NCBI GenBank assembly: GCA_030653435.1
Contig: JAURZI010000020.1
Location: 1-56,691 of the forward strand
DNA from: Methylovulum sp.
Lineage (GTDB): Bacteria; Pseudomonadota; Gammaproteobacteria; Methylococcales; Methylomonadaceae
Length of the DNA stretch: 56,691 nt
Direction: 5' to 3'
Positions 18,501 to 27,846 of this stretch are shown here, one piece after another. Every line of letters starts with the position of its first letter. The stretch's first letter is position 1. The translations under genes were made by a program, and so were the position numbers. The notes below the pieces were generated by a model, which saw only the letters and a program-made list of their open reading frames with translations, had not been told where the DNA came from and ran no database searches.

Positions 18501-21500
18501 AAAGGCACAGCGGTGGAGATTGCGCTGGAACACCAAACAACCCAGGCGGCGCGGGTTAAGGGTGCCGGCAATGCCTATCTGACGCAATATCATAATGAAT
18601 GGGAAGCGGCGGGGCATTGTCAGGGGCTATCGGAAGATGCCCCGCTGAGCTGCACCTTTACGCCCGATAAAGCGGGGGTTTATCGGGCTGTCGCAAAAAT
18701 TAAGGATACCCAAGGCAAGGAACACTCCACGACATTAAGCACCTATGCCGTGGGCAATGATTTTGTCGTATGGAACAATGACAACGATAGCGGCCTGACT
18801 ATCGTTCCTGAAAGCACAGCCTATAAAATTGGCGATACGGCGCGTTATCTGGTGAAAAACCCTTATCCGAACGCCAAGGCGCTGATCACCATCGAGCGCT
18901 ACGGCGTTATCGATCATTTCGTGCAAACCTTCACTAGCTCTACGCCAGTGGTCGAATTCAAAATCAAGCCGGACTATTTGCCGGGGTTCTACCTTTCCGT
19001 AGTCATTGTGTCGCCGCGCGTGGCTCGGCCATCGGAACCAGGTCAGGTTGACTTAGGCAAGCCTACCTATCGTATGGGCTATGTGACGGTACCGGTAAAA
19101 GATCCGTATAAAGAAATGCGGGTTACCGCCAAAACCGACCGGGAAGTTTACAAGCCCCGCGACAAAGTAACCGTCAAGCTCCATGCCGAGCCGCGTATTA
19201 AGGACAAGGTTGAGCCTATCGAATTGGCGATAGCGGTGCTTGATGAATCGGTGTTCGACCTCATTGCCGGGGGCCAAGGCTATTACGATCCCTACCAAGG
19301 CTTCTACACCTTGGACAGCCTAGACCTTAGCAATTACAGCCTGCTGACCCGGCTGGTGGGCCGGCAACGGTTTGAGAAAAAAGGCGCAAATCCCGGTGGT
19401 GATGGCGGTGCTAATTTGAGCATGCGTTCGTTGTTCAAATTCATCAGTTATTGGAACGCGGAACTTAAAACCGACAACAACGGCGATGCGACAATAAGCT
19501 TCGATGCGCCGGATAATTTGACGGGCTGGCGTATTCTGGCCATTGCCGCAACGCCGACCGACCGTTTCGGCTTGGGTGATGCTGACTTTAAAGTCAACCG
19601 TCCAACCGAAGTGCGCCCGATGATGCCTAATCAAGTCATGGAAGGCGATCACTTTGATGCCGGTTTTAGCGTCATGAACCGTACCGATAAACCGCGCACG
19701 CTGGAGGTGAGCATGCACGCCGAAGGTCAACTTGATGCGGCTAAAACGCCTGCCGATCTGACTAAGACCGTTACCGTTGAGGCTTACAAGCGCATCACGG
19801 TGTCTATGCCCATCCAAACCACGGCAGTGGCGCAAACGCGCGATACGACAGCAGGAAGCTTACGTTTTACGATCACTGCGGGGGACATGCTTGACAGCGA
19901 TGGCCTGGTGCATAGTCTGCCGGTCAATAAACGCCGGAGCCTCAATGTCGCCGCGAATTACGGTACCACGACCGAGGATAAGATTGACGAGCCTATCCAG
20001 TTTCCCAAAGACATGCTGCCGGATATTGGCAGTGTCGGCGTTATTGCTGCGCCGACGGTTATTGGCAATGTCGCAGGCGCATTTAAGTACATGCGCGATT
20101 ACCCCTACATCTGCTGGGAGCAAAAGCTCAGCAAAGGCGTCATGGCCGCACATTACATCAACCTAAAAGCCTATTTGCCCGATTCGTTGCCATGGGAAGG
20201 TAGCGAATCCCTGCCACAAACAACGCTGGAGCAAGCGGCAGGTTTTCAAGCCGCAAACGGGGGCATGACCTATTTCGTAGCCCAGGATCGCTATGTAGAC
20301 CCTTATCTAAGCGCCTATACGGCGATTGCCTTTAACTGGCTGCGTAAAAGCGGCTACACGATTCCTGAGCAGGTGGAAAACAAACTGCATACTTATTTAA
20401 GTAACCTGCTTAAAAACGATGCCGTGCCCGATTTCTATTCTGAAGGCATGACCTCTACCGTCCGCGCCGTGGCTTTGGCGGCATTGGCAGAACGCGGGAA
20501 GGCCGATTTGTCCGATATGGAACGCTACCGGCCGCATGTCAAGAAAATGTCCCTGTTTGGCAAGAGCCACTTCTTACAGGCGGCCTTAGCGGTTAAGGGC
20601 GGCGAAAAATATGCGCCGGATGTGGCAAAGATGATACTTGCCGGAGCCAATGAAACCAGCGGCAAATTTGTATTCAGCGAAACCTGGGATGACAGCTATA
20701 CGCGCATCTTGGCGTCGCCACTGCGTGAAAACTGTGCTGTGCTGAATGCCTTTACGGCCTATGGCGAACGGGAAAGCGGCAAGCATCTGGTTGGCGATAT
20801 CCCATTTAAACTGGTACGGGCCATTACCCAGAGCCGCAAGAACCGCGATCATTGGGAAAATACCCAGGAGAATATGTTCTGTATGAATGCGCTGATTGGT
20901 TTCGCACGGCTTTATGAAAAGGATAAACCGGATATGACGGTGACAGCCGCCATGGACGGCGTCAACTTCGGCAAAGCGGTTTTCAAGGATGTCCGCGATC
21001 CGGCGGTACAGTTGGAACGGCCTATCAAAACCGGTGATGCGGGCCGTAAATCCTTGGTGCAAATCGGGCGCGTAGGCCAGGGGCGGCTTTACTACGCGAC
21101 ACGCCTGGCTTACGCGCTGCCCACGGCACTGGACAACGCCGCCAATGCCGGCATTGAAGTGCACCGCGAATACAGCGTTGAGCGGGCGGGAAAATGGGAG
21201 CTGCTAGGCTCTCCGGCACTCATTAAGCGTGGTGAGTTAATACGCGTCGACCTCTATGTTTCGACCCCTGCGGCGCGTAATTTTGTCGTGGTGGACGATG
21301 CGGTGTCCGGCGGCTTGGAGCCCGTGAATCGCGATCTTGCGACAGCCTCTGAAGTCGATGCTAAAAAAGGCGATTTCACGGCGGCGGGCGGGGCTTTTTG
21401 GTTTAAGTATTCCGATTGGATCGATTTCGGCACCAGCTTTTGGAGTTTCTACCATCAGGAAATACGGCATGATTCCGTGCGTTTTTATGCTGATTACCTG

Positions 21501-21659
21501 CCGGCCGGAAATTATCATCTGTCCTATACCGCACAAGCTATCGCTACGGGCACATTCAGCGCATTACCGGCACAGGCCCAGGAAATGTACGATCCTGACG
21601 TCTATGGCAAGACAGAAGGCATAAATTTTAAGGTTGGCGAGTCAAACGCTACCCACTGA
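15597..21659 (+). CDS. yfhM: Bacterial alpha-2-macroglobulin with thioester (YfhM/ECAM-like)
   Basis: A 2020-aa protein with a signal peptide (cleavage near DAHA). It consists of successive macroglobulin beta domains, a bait-like segment in the middle, and an alpha/alpha thioester domain holding CWEQ at about residues 1506-1509, matching the CxEQ thioester signature. A terminal receptor-like domain follows. The family traps proteases in the periplasm and covalently captures them, protecting the envelope when the wall is breached. It is notably longer than the E. coli protein (about 1650 aa), with an acidic low-complexity insert near residues 765-785 (PDSDNDEDSASKK). It is directly upstream of pbpC, the conserved arrangement that links protease trapping to peptidoglycan repair. 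Confidence 0.9.
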   Translation: MRFIRQILTCVVAHWIFWLAVDAHAVYDSAGISEFKALQVIKITPDGEDVPAGKQIVIQFDRPVVPVGKMERPASEIPVIITPALACEWRWLNTSALACNLPEKAPLKEATHYTLEIEPGIKAEDGATIPDSFHHDFITQRPDVNYHEFREWKSPGYPVIRLVLNQPVDKESVAQHVFWSVGDQAERVAVNVKADSADHEPPQWMPIPGESALLLFNKQPAQKSDDDLHKVQGKEARRIWLVEPVQELPLDTHIMLKTEPGLRSALGTEASVTANPVAELDTYPEFRFLGIKCTTNSGEELRVEAGQAPGGKCDPMQPVDLSFSTPVERDNLGDRLIFNPPVGGWKKASEDATTTAQAPENTDDGAEVGTLFSQAHSKGAIYDVWIPGGLKVAQDYTVQSHQQAAMTFFERLWHWLLSWFKPVAPVAEVQDIFGRKLNQPISASFTTAHRNPNFVMDYTDAVLEKGVESEVPFYVNNLNNYSFNYRGISAKGADKQQIFRKTIPRVQDVQFAVPFGVREMLDGQTGAVFGSLQTEPVVKTYSPILFAQVTPYQVHLKLGHFNSLVWVTDMATGQPVAGAKVSLYQDAFTTLHTVTGITAGASTDDSGLALLPGTDTLDPELSITTRYRDEDQRYFLRVEKNDDMALLPIAQSFTIDAYRASGSEAVYPYNQMRYGHTRAWGTTAQGIYRAGDTIQYKIYVRNQDNNGFMPPPVGVYRLQVIDPMGKAVHDRKNISLSAFGGTGGEFTVPKAGAVGWYQFKLTGDFAKKPENDHEEAVEKKPDSDNDEDSASKKTWLPMRVLVSDFTPSPFRVSNQLNGDLFHAGESVNVATRAELHSGGAYTDAAARITALLESTPFIAKHPLAKNFQFDSYQNETPTQQIFQKIDKVNDKGENNLIFTTGTPKVVYGKLLVESAVADDRGKYISGQARADYLGVDRLVGLYPNEWLYQVGKSGSLQYIVVDDRGNPAKGTAVEIALEHQTTQAARVKGAGNAYLTQYHNEWEAAGHCQGLSEDAPLSCTFTPDKAGVYRAVAKIKDTQGKEHSTTLSTYAVGNDFVVWNNDNDSGLTIVPESTAYKIGDTARYLVKNPYPNAKALITIERYGVIDHFVQTFTSSTPVVEFKIKPDYLPGFYLSVVIVSPRVARPSEPGQVDLGKPTYRMGYVTVPVKDPYKEMRVTAKTDREVYKPRDKVTVKLHAEPRIKDKVEPIELAIAVLDESVFDLIAGGQGYYDPYQGFYTLDSLDLSNYSLLTRLVGRQRFEKKGANPGGDGGANLSMRSLFKFISYWNAELKTDNNGDATISFDAPDNLTGWRILAIAATPTDRFGLGDADFKVNRPTEVRPMMPNQVMEGDHFDAGFSVMNRTDKPRTLEVSMHAEGQLDAAKTPADLTKTVTVEAYKRITVSMPIQTTAVAQTRDTTAGSLRFTITAGDMLDSDGLVHSLPVNKRRSLNVAANYGTTTEDKIDEPIQFPKDMLPDIGSVGVIAAPTVIGNVAGAFKYMRDYPYICWEQKLSKGVMAAHYINLKAYLPDSLPWEGSESLPQTTLEQAAGFQAANGGMTYFVAQDRYVDPYLSAYTAIAFNWLRKSGYTIPEQVENKLHTYLSNLLKNDAVPDFYSEGMTSTVRAVALAALAERGKADLSDMERYRPHVKKMSLFGKSHFLQAALAVKGGEKYAPDVAKMILAGANETSGKFVFSETWDDSYTRILASPLRENCAVLNAFTAYGERESGKHLVGDIPFKLVRAITQSRKNRDHWENTQENMFCMNALIGFARLYEKDKPDMTVTAAMDGVNFGKAVFKDVRDPAVQLERPIKTGDAGRKSLVQIGRVGQGRLYYATRLAYALPTALDNAANAGIEVHREYSVERAGKWELLGSPALIKRGELIRVDLYVSTPAARNFVVVDDAVSGGLEPVNRDLATASEVDAKKGDFTAAGGAFWFKYSDWIDFGTSFWSFYHQEIRHDSVRFYADYLPAGNYHLSYTAQAIATGTFSALPAQAQEMYDPDVYGKTEGINFKVGESNATH

Positions 21660-21669
21660 AGTCTTTGTT

Positions 21670-23868
21670 ATGGCAACTAGACACGATGTAAAGAGAGCCC
21701 TGTACGTGGTCCTTACGCTGCTTGCGCTAATCGTGCTGAAAACAGCGTGGGATGTTGAAACACCCAGCTTATCGTTGCGTACCTCCAATTCCGGTACGCA
21801 GCGTTTTCAGGTCCTGGATCGCCAAGGAAGACCGCTAGGCATTTCTTACCAGAACCGTTTCAACACCATGGCTATCTTACCGTTGCATGCCATACCCGAA
21901 TGCTTAAGACTAGCATTCGTTACCTCCGAAGACAGGCGTTTTTTTGAACATCACGGGGTAAACTGGGCAGCGCGGGTGAATGCTTTATGGCAAAACCTCC
22001 GTGCCGGTAAGGCCGTGCGTGGGGCCAGCACGATTACCGAGCAAGTTGTTCGTATCATCCATCCTCGCCCACGGACGTTTTGGTCACGCTGGCTTGAAGG
22101 CTTCGAGGCGGCATTACTGGAGAGGCATGTCAGCAAAGGCGAACTGCTTGAGTTTTACTTTAATCAAGTGCCTTATGCCGCTAATCGTCGTGGGGTCGCA
22201 CAAGCGGCACGCTATTATTTCAACCGCGATCTGGGCACATTAACCCATAAAGAGATGCTGGCGTTGGCCGTCTTGCCTCGCGCCCCGTCAGCACTCGACC
22301 CCTATAAAAATCCTGATGCCATTGAACCTGCCATGGCAAGATTAGCGCAGGCTATGGTTGATCGTGGCGAATTATCCGTTCAGGAGCGGCAACAACTGGC
22401 AGAGCAAAAAATAGTCCTTGAGCCGCCTCAACCACCTTTAAACGCCAGCCATTTCATCAACTATATCCGTGAAACCATTCCCTATCATGTGAGTGATAAC
22501 GGTGTGCTACTGACCACTCTGGATGGCGGTTTGCAGCATAAGGCGCAAGGTTTGCTCGATGAGCGCATCAAAGCATTAACGCGAAAACAAGTGCGTAATG
22601 GCGCAGTTATGGTCGTGGATCATCGCACAGGCGAAATTCTGGTTTGGGCGGTCGGCGGGGCAGGTAATGACTTCACCAACAACGCAACCCCAGGCGGAGC
22701 TATTGATGCCGTGCGGATGCCGCGCCAACCGGGTTCGTCACTAAAACCGTTCTTGTATGCGCTGGCGCTTGACGCTGGGTGGTCGCCGGCAACAGAGTTA
22801 AATGATGTTCCTATGGCTGAGGCCATAGGCTCAGGTCTGCATGCTTTCCACAATTACAGTCATTTGTTTTACGGCAAAATTTCCTTGCGGGAAGCGCTCG
22901 GCAACTCGCTCAATATTCCGGCATTGCAAACGATTGCTTTTGTCACGCCAACACGCTATCTGGATACGCTACATGCGCTGGGCTTTACCAGCCTGATGCA
23001 GCCCGTTGAGTTTTATAAGGAAGGCCTTGCGCTGGGCAATGGCGAAGTGACGCTATTCGAAATGGTGCAAGCCTATAGCGTCTTGGCAAATCGCGGCCTA
23101 TTCCGGCCTCTCACACCGTTGCCACGCCCACACTTCATGCGTGAAAACAACCGTGTCTATTCGCAGGAAGCCGCCTCGCTGATTGCCGATATCCTCTCCG
23201 ACCCGTTTGCCCGCAGACGTGAATTCGGTGCAGAGAGTGTGCTTAACCTTCCCGTTCAAACCGCAGTAAAAACGGGGACATCGACCGATTATCACGATGC
23301 CTGGGTGCTGGGTTTTAATTCGCACTACACGGTAGGTGTGTGGTTCGGCAATTTGGACCGAACGCCGATGGACGGGATTACCGGATCTACCGGCCCTGCG
23401 TTGGTACTACACAGCCTATTTGCGGAGCTTGCCGGACGGGAAAAACTTAAGCCGCTGTATTTAAGCCCTAAATTAGTGCGGCAAGACATATGCACTGATT
23501 ATGACCAAGCTGTCGGAAAAAATAACTGTTTTACGCGCACGGAATATTTCATCATCGGCAGCGAACCGCATCCTGAACAATATGCACAGCTCTCAAACCA
23601 CCTTGAGCTGCTCAGACCAACCCAAGGCCTGCAAATTGCCTACGACCCACGGATTCCTGCCAATGTGCAAGCCTTCGAATTTGTTACAGATGGTCTAACG
23701 GCAGGCCGCAAAGTTGAGTGGCTACTCAATGGCAAGCCCATCGCCACAACACAAACCGGTCATTTCTTGTGGCCTATTAAACCAGGACATTATTCCCTAC
23801 AAGCAAAAGAAATAGGTGATAAGGAAAAAACGCTTGCTTCCGATGCCGTTCTTTTTAGTGTGAAGTAA
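21670..23868 (+). CDS. pbpC: Penicillin-binding protein 1C
   Basis: A protein of about 732 aa. The ATG at 21670 is preferred over an in-frame TTG at 21634, because the latter would overlap the upstream gene. One N-terminal membrane anchor (ALYVVLTLLALIVL) is followed by a GT51 transglycosylase domain (EDRRFFEHHGVNW, GASTITEQVVRI). The transpeptidase domain has the SxxK box (SSLK in PGSSLKPF), SxN (SLN in GNSLNIP) and KTG (VKTGTS). The C-terminal BiPBP_C-type domain (DGLTAGRKVEWLLNGKPIATT) completes the PBP1C architecture. It lies 10 nt after the alpha-2-macroglobulin gene and is probably co-transcribed with it. Confidence 0.93.
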   Translation: MATRHDVKRALYVVLTLLALIVLKTAWDVETPSLSLRTSNSGTQRFQVLDRQGRPLGISYQNRFNTMAILPLHAIPECLRLAFVTSEDRRFFEHHGVNWAARVNALWQNLRAGKAVRGASTITEQVVRIIHPRPRTFWSRWLEGFEAALLERHVSKGELLEFYFNQVPYAANRRGVAQAARYYFNRDLGTLTHKEMLALAVLPRAPSALDPYKNPDAIEPAMARLAQAMVDRGELSVQERQQLAEQKIVLEPPQPPLNASHFINYIRETIPYHVSDNGVLLTTLDGGLQHKAQGLLDERIKALTRKQVRNGAVMVVDHRTGEILVWAVGGAGNDFTNNATPGGAIDAVRMPRQPGSSLKPFLYALALDAGWSPATELNDVPMAEAIGSGLHAFHNYSHLFYGKISLREALGNSLNIPALQTIAFVTPTRYLDTLHALGFTSLMQPVEFYKEGLALGNGEVTLFEMVQAYSVLANRGLFRPLTPLPRPHFMRENNRVYSQEAASLIADILSDPFARRREFGAESVLNLPVQTAVKTGTSTDYHDAWVLGFNSHYTVGVWFGNLDRTPMDGITGSTGPALVLHSLFAELAGREKLKPLYLSPKLVRQDICTDYDQAVGKNNCFTRTEYFIIGSEPHPEQYAQLSNHLELLRPTQGLQIAYDPRIPANVQAFEFVTDGLTAGRKVEWLLNGKPIATTQTGHFLWPIKPGHYSLQAKEIGDKEKTLASDAVLFSVK

Positions 23869-24116
23869 TCCCGGAAATTTTATGTTCCGTGAATCCAAAC
23901 CATAAGTGTATCCCCCGTCATTTCTTAACAACGACGAGTAAGTAATCGCCCAAAAGTCACGTAACAAAAATAACCGGCTAAACTATCCATTGCTAAACGA
24001 CTACGATGCTTCAAAATGCTTTATCTAACAAAAATCAGCCGAAGACAGGCTGAAACTGGAAGATATGCACCGGCACCATTCCAGCCATGCTCCTCGAAAA
24101 CGGGCACACGCCAGTC
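23869..24116. other. Gene-free stretch between pbpC and the MITE
   Basis: I find no ORF with a ribosome-binding site and no strong terminator. The sequence reads like eroded DNA. Confidence 0.4.
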
Positions 24117-24310
24117 TACTCCCATCTGATCGAGAAAACGTCTAAATTTTGAAAACGGCAACGTCTACCGTCACACGAAACGTAGGGCGCGCCGCGCGCG
24201 CCTTTTCCGGTACCGAGCCGCCGATGGCGCGCACAGCGCGCCCTACGGTGGAAAGGCTGAATAATGACCTCTGGCAAAAACTTCAACGCTTTTTGACTCA
24301 GATGGGAGTA
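24117..24310. repeat. MITE-like palindromic element, full copy 2 (TA-flanked)
   Basis: About 194 bp, bounded by TACTCCCATCTGA on the left and TCAGATGGGAGTA on the right. The ends are perfect inverted repeats for 13 bases including the TA. The interior has GTAGGGCGCGCCGCGCGCGCC and GCGCACAGCGCGCCCTACGG, forming a large palindrome. TA at both ends matches the target preference of IS630/Tc1 elements. IS630-like transposase debris lies immediately to the right. Confidence 0.8.
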
Positions 24311-24338
24311 ATGAATGATGCGGGTGGGGTGCTCCGGT

Positions 24339-24547
24339 GCTTTATTGGATCAACCCCGCAGTGGTCGTCCGAACAAACAGTCAAAAGACATCAAGCAAGC
24401 GGTCATTGGGCTGATTCATGAAGTTCCCCGATCATTCAACACAGGGTTGGCGCAACGCTCTGAAAAATAGGGCATTACCGTGAGTTTTCCAACGCTTAAG
24501 CGACTGTGCAAACAAGCCAAACTGTGCTGGAAATTTTTTATCCCTCA
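24339..24547 (+). pseudogene. IS630-like transposase N-terminal fragment
   Basis: One frame reads ALLDQPRSGRPNKQS..VIGLIHEVPRSF, then a stop. It then continues in the same frame with VSFPTLKRLCKQAKLCWKF. This matches the helix-turn-helix / DQPRSGRP linker region of IS630-family transposases. No DDE domain follows, so it is a truncated remnant. It is adjacent to a TA-flanked MITE. Confidence 0.6.
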
Positions 24548-24611
24548 AGCAAAACCTGTTTGATATTCTCGCCAATATCGGCAAGTCTTACTTCATCGAA
24601 TTTGCTTGAGG
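24543..24611. repeat. Inverted repeat CCTCAAGCAAA / TTTGCTTGAGG
   Basis: An 11-bp perfect inverted repeat with a loop of about 47 nt, starting at the end of the IS630-like fragment. It may be a deletion scar or the ends of a small element. No gene is associated with it. Confidence 0.4.
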
Positions 24612-24848
24612 AAATGGTAAAAGAATTTTGGGTGGCTACTTATTGTGGTTGCCTCATTCGTCACGGTTTTATGATCGGCAAGGAATATTTGAACCCACAC
24701 AACAGCCTTCCGTAACCACTATTCAATCTCCGCCCAGAGACTGTTCAATGCCGCTTAGGCAATTTTTAACAATTAACAGTACCTTGCATTAACAAAAACA
24801 ACAGCACAAGCTAGCCAACAAAAAGGCGAAGGACAAGCCCGGTCAGGA

Positions 24849-25250
24849 TCATTTAATTTTTACCAACTCTTTGCCGTCAGTAGAAAAACGGCAAATCCCC
24901 GTAGCAAAGTTATCACAATCCTTGGACTGTTCAACCTTAGCACTGTTCTGGCCTAGATGGATTTTTAACTCACAGTACGTGGCTTCGCTTTCGGAATGTT
25001 TTTTCATTATCCATTCATTTTCAGCCACATTTTTAGCTTCGCCACTAATATCGGCAGTGCAAGCATGAGCATCTTTCTCATTAGCATTCGGCTCAAAATC
25101 CACATCCATGCTGACGATAGTCTCATCATTGATCTGGGTGATTTTTAAATGCTGGACATGGTTGCCATCACGCAGCATATAGTGGTCGGTAGCGGCAAAC
25201 GCACTGCCAGAAATCAGCAACGTAGCGGCCAGGAACAATTTTTTCTTCAT
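24849..25250 (-). CDS. Small exported protein, function unknown
   Basis: A 133-aa protein with a clear signal peptide (MKKKLFLAATLLISGSAFA) and a ribosome-binding site (GAGGT) before the ATG. The mature protein is charged and has four cysteines (CTADISGEA, TYCELKI, SKDCDNF, GICRFSTDG) that could form two disulfides, so it is probably periplasmic. I do not recognise the family. It sits alone in a region of mobile-element debris. Confidence 0.6.
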   Translation of the reverse strand: MKKKLFLAATLLISGSAFAATDHYMLRDGNHVQHLKITQINDETIVSMDVDFEPNANEKDAHACTADISGEAKNVAENEWIMKKHSESEATYCELKIHLGQNSAKVEQSKDCDNFATGICRFSTDGKELVKIK

Positions 25251-26233
25251 GGTATTACCTCTTGTTGGGGGTTTTAGTTTATTAGCATAGCTAGCAACAG
25301 CACAAAACCTGATTATTCATTATTAACTGTTTGACCATCACTGTTATCATTTTACCTTACTGTAGGCATTTGCCAAAAAGCGATTCGGTAAACAATATTA
25401 TCATCATCGTACACAGATAAGCTTGACCAAACCATTAAAAGGTTCGACAAGATTCAAGCGTTTGGTTGGCTTTACTGGCCAAGCCGCTATCGTGGTAAAT
25501 CAAAATTGCCTCGAAACGGGGCGCTACGCCAAATTTACCCCCTTATTGAAGAAACCGTGGCTTACATAGGCTATATGTCCTTAACCTTAGAGACTGTGAA
25601 AGTATCTAAAATCGAGCAAGCCAGTAAAGCGATTTTTAACCCCCATTTTCTAAAAACGCACTGAATGTTGCTTTAGCAAACTACTTTTTTAGCACTTACG
25701 CATTAAGGTACTCCCCCCCATGGTTAAGACCAAAATCTCACGATATTTAAGATAGAGGCCGGTTTGCAATTTATTGCTGAGGCACTGGTACCCAATAATC
25801 AACCAGCAAAGACAAGGTCAGCTTGTTTCGCACCCTCAAGGGATGCGATGATGTTTATCAAAGCGCCAGGCTAATGGGAGCCCGATATTTGCGAAATGCC
25901 GCGTGTTAACAGGGCGAATGGCGGCTGATATGGCTTCGGTAAAAATACGCACTTAAAAATAGTTGGTCTGGTACAATTCTGCGTAATAACCGGTAGATGA
26001 AGGCTGGTTTTTGGTTATCAGTTTTGTTAGAAATCGTCTTTATAACTCAACGTTGACGCGGGTATACCGACACTTTTACCGTTTCAGTATCCGCAATGGC
26101 ATGATGCAGTAGTCCGTTATTCAGCAAGGCTATGCACAAATGAAGCGATTATCGGCAGCGATAAGCCTGCTGAGCAGGATTGTTGAATTTTAATAATTCC
26201 CCCGTAGTGGGAATAGACCAGCAAGGTATTTTG
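25251..26233. other. Long gene-poor stretch upstream of aroK
   Basis: Nearly 1 kb without a convincing gene apart from the 25391-25664 open frame listed separately. In many gammaproteobacteria pilMNOPQ precedes aroK; no pilQ sequence is recognisable here, so the usual neighbourhood is broken. The composition is heterogeneous, as expected for repeated insertion and decay. Confidence 0.45.
25391..25664 (+). pseudogene. Unidentified ORF remnant without a start codon
   Basis: An open frame with no plausible start. It encodes protein-like sequence (FDKIQAFGWLYWPSRYRGK, then ALRQIYPLIEETVAYIGY, ending FLKTH). It reads as the 3' end of a decayed gene, possibly of mobile-element origin. No family is recognised. 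Confidence 0.25.
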
Positions 26234-26758
26234 ATGACAAGATCAGAGAATATATATTTAGTTGGCCTGATGGGTGCAGGAAAAACAACGATAGGGCGGC
26301 AACTGGCAAGGGCGCTTAAATTGCCTTTTTATGATAGTGACAAAGCCATAGAAGAACGGACGGGCGTAGATATTCCAACCATTTTCGAATTTGAAGGTGA
26401 AGAGGGCTTCAGGGATCGCGAACAGAAAATGATACAACAATTGACCCAGATGAGCGGTATTGTGCTGGCAACTGGCGGTGGTGCCATTTTGCGTGAAGAA
26501 AATCGTAAGATATTGAGAGATAATGGTTTTATTGTGTATCTGCAATGTTCGGTGGAAAGGATACTGGAGCGTACGCGCAGGGACACACAACGGCCATTGC
26601 TGAAAACCGAAAATCCCAAAGAGCGCATAGAAAGCCTGTTTGCACAACGTGAGCCGCTTTACCTGTCTTGCGCGGACTTTAAAATTGATACCGGCGTCCT
26701 GCAAAGTAAAGATGTTGTGGATCATATCCTGGAAGAATACCGCGTTTTAAACCGTTAA
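26234..26758 (+). CDS. aroK: Shikimate kinase I
   Basis: A 174-aa protein. The ATG at 26234 gives the usual family length; an in-frame TTG at 26180 would add an unconserved 18 aa. The P-loop [11 protein letters not shown] is at about residues 12-22. The shikimate-binding DSD follows, then [13 protein letters not shown] and RPLL in the lid. It phosphorylates shikimate to shikimate-3-phosphate in the aromatic amino-acid pathway. aroB follows 5 nt later, the conserved gammaproteobacterial order. Confidence 0.95.
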   Translation: MTRSENIYLVGLMGAGKTTIGRQLARALKLPFYDSDKAIEERTGVDIPTIFEFEGEEGFRDREQKMIQQLTQMSGIVLATGGGAILREENRKILRDNGFIVYLQCSVERILERTRRDTQRPLLKTENPKERIESLFAQREPLYLSCADFKIDTGVLQSKDVVDHILEEYRVLNR

Positions 26759-26763
26759 CCGCA

Positions 26764-27846
26764 ATGAAAAATCTACTTGTAGCGCTGGGTGACCGTAGTT
26801 ATCCGATATATATAGGCTCCGGTTTGTTGGGTCAGCCTGAACTGTTTAAAAAGCACATCAAATCCAAACAAGTCGTCGTGGTAAGCAATACTACAGTCGC
26901 GCCGCTGTATATGGCGGCTGTTTTAAAAAACCTACAGGATTACACGGTTGAGCAGGTGATATTGCCAGATGGCGAGCAGCACAAAACGCTGGATGTTCTA
27001 ACGCAAATTTTTGATAAATTGCTGGTCTGCAAGTTTAGTCGTAACGCGACATTGATTGCCCTGGGCGGCGGCGTTATCGGCGATATGGGCGGCTTTGCCG
27101 CAGCATGTTACCAGCGCGGCATCGCATTCCTGCAAATACCTACAACCCTGCTGGCGCAGGTAGACTCATCAGTTGGCGGAAAAACCGGCGTCAACCACCC
27201 CTTGGGTAAAAATATGATCGGCGCCTTTTATCAGCCGCAATGTGTCATCGCTGATGCCGATGTTTTGGATACCTTGGATGACCGGCAATTATCGGCGGGT
27301 TTGGCGGAAGTCATTAAATACGGTTTGATCAGGGATGCCGGTTTCTTTAACTGGCTGGAACAGAATATGGACTTATTACTGGCTAGGGATAAATCAGCCT
27401 TGGCTTACGCCATTGAACAGTCCTGTAAAAATAAAGCCGACATTGTTGCCGAAGACGAAACAGAAACCGGCATACGCGCAACCTTAAACCTAGGCCATAC
27501 CTTTGGACATGCGATTGAAACCGGCATGGGTTATGGGGAATATCTGCATGGTGAAGCCGTCGCGATAGGCACTTGCCTTGCTGCCGACCTTTCCAGAAGC
27601 CTAGGGTGGCTGACGGATGCAGATGTGGGGCGCATTATTGCGTTGTTCAAAAAAAGCGCCTTACCCGTAGTCCCGCCCCGAGAACTCAAAGCGGAGAGGT
27701 TTTTAGAACTGATGGCGGTCGATAAAAAAAATATCGACGGCACTATCCGTTTAATCCTATTAAAACAAATAGGTTTGGCAACATTGCCAGTTGGTGTTAA
27801 TCAAGAACTATTAGAGCTGACGCTTACCCGCTATGGTAGAACATGA
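26764..27846 (+). CDS. aroB: 3-dehydroquinate synthase
   Basis: A 360-aa protein with the NAD-binding/cyclase hallmarks: [49 protein letters not shown] and the zinc-site histidines in [11 protein letters not shown] and [10 protein letters not shown]. It converts DAHP to 3-dehydroquinate, the second shikimate-pathway step. It is 5 nt after aroK, and its 3' end overlaps damX by 14 nt. Confidence 0.96.
   Translation: MKNLLVALGDRSYPIYIGSGLLGQPELFKKHIKSKQVVVVSNTTVAPLYMAAVLKNLQDYTVEQVILPDGEQHKTLDVLTQIFDKLLVCKFSRNATLIALGGGVIGDMGGFAAACYQRGIAFLQIPTTLLAQVDSSVGGKTGVNHPLGKNMIGAFYQPQCVIADADVLDTLDDRQLSAGLAEVIKYGLIRDAGFFNWLEQNMDLLLARDKSALAYAIEQSCKNKADIVAEDETETGIRATLNLGHTFGHAIETGMGYGEYLHGEAVAIGTCLAADLSRSLGWLTDADVGRIIALFKKSALPVVPPRELKAERFLELMAVDKKNIDGTIRLILLKQIGLATLPVGVNQELLELTLTRYGRT

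Noticed and set aside
19320-21164. Minus-strand open frames inside the macroglobulin gene
   Set aside because: They are shadows of a coding sequence with a clear thioester motif and domain structure, with no start signals.
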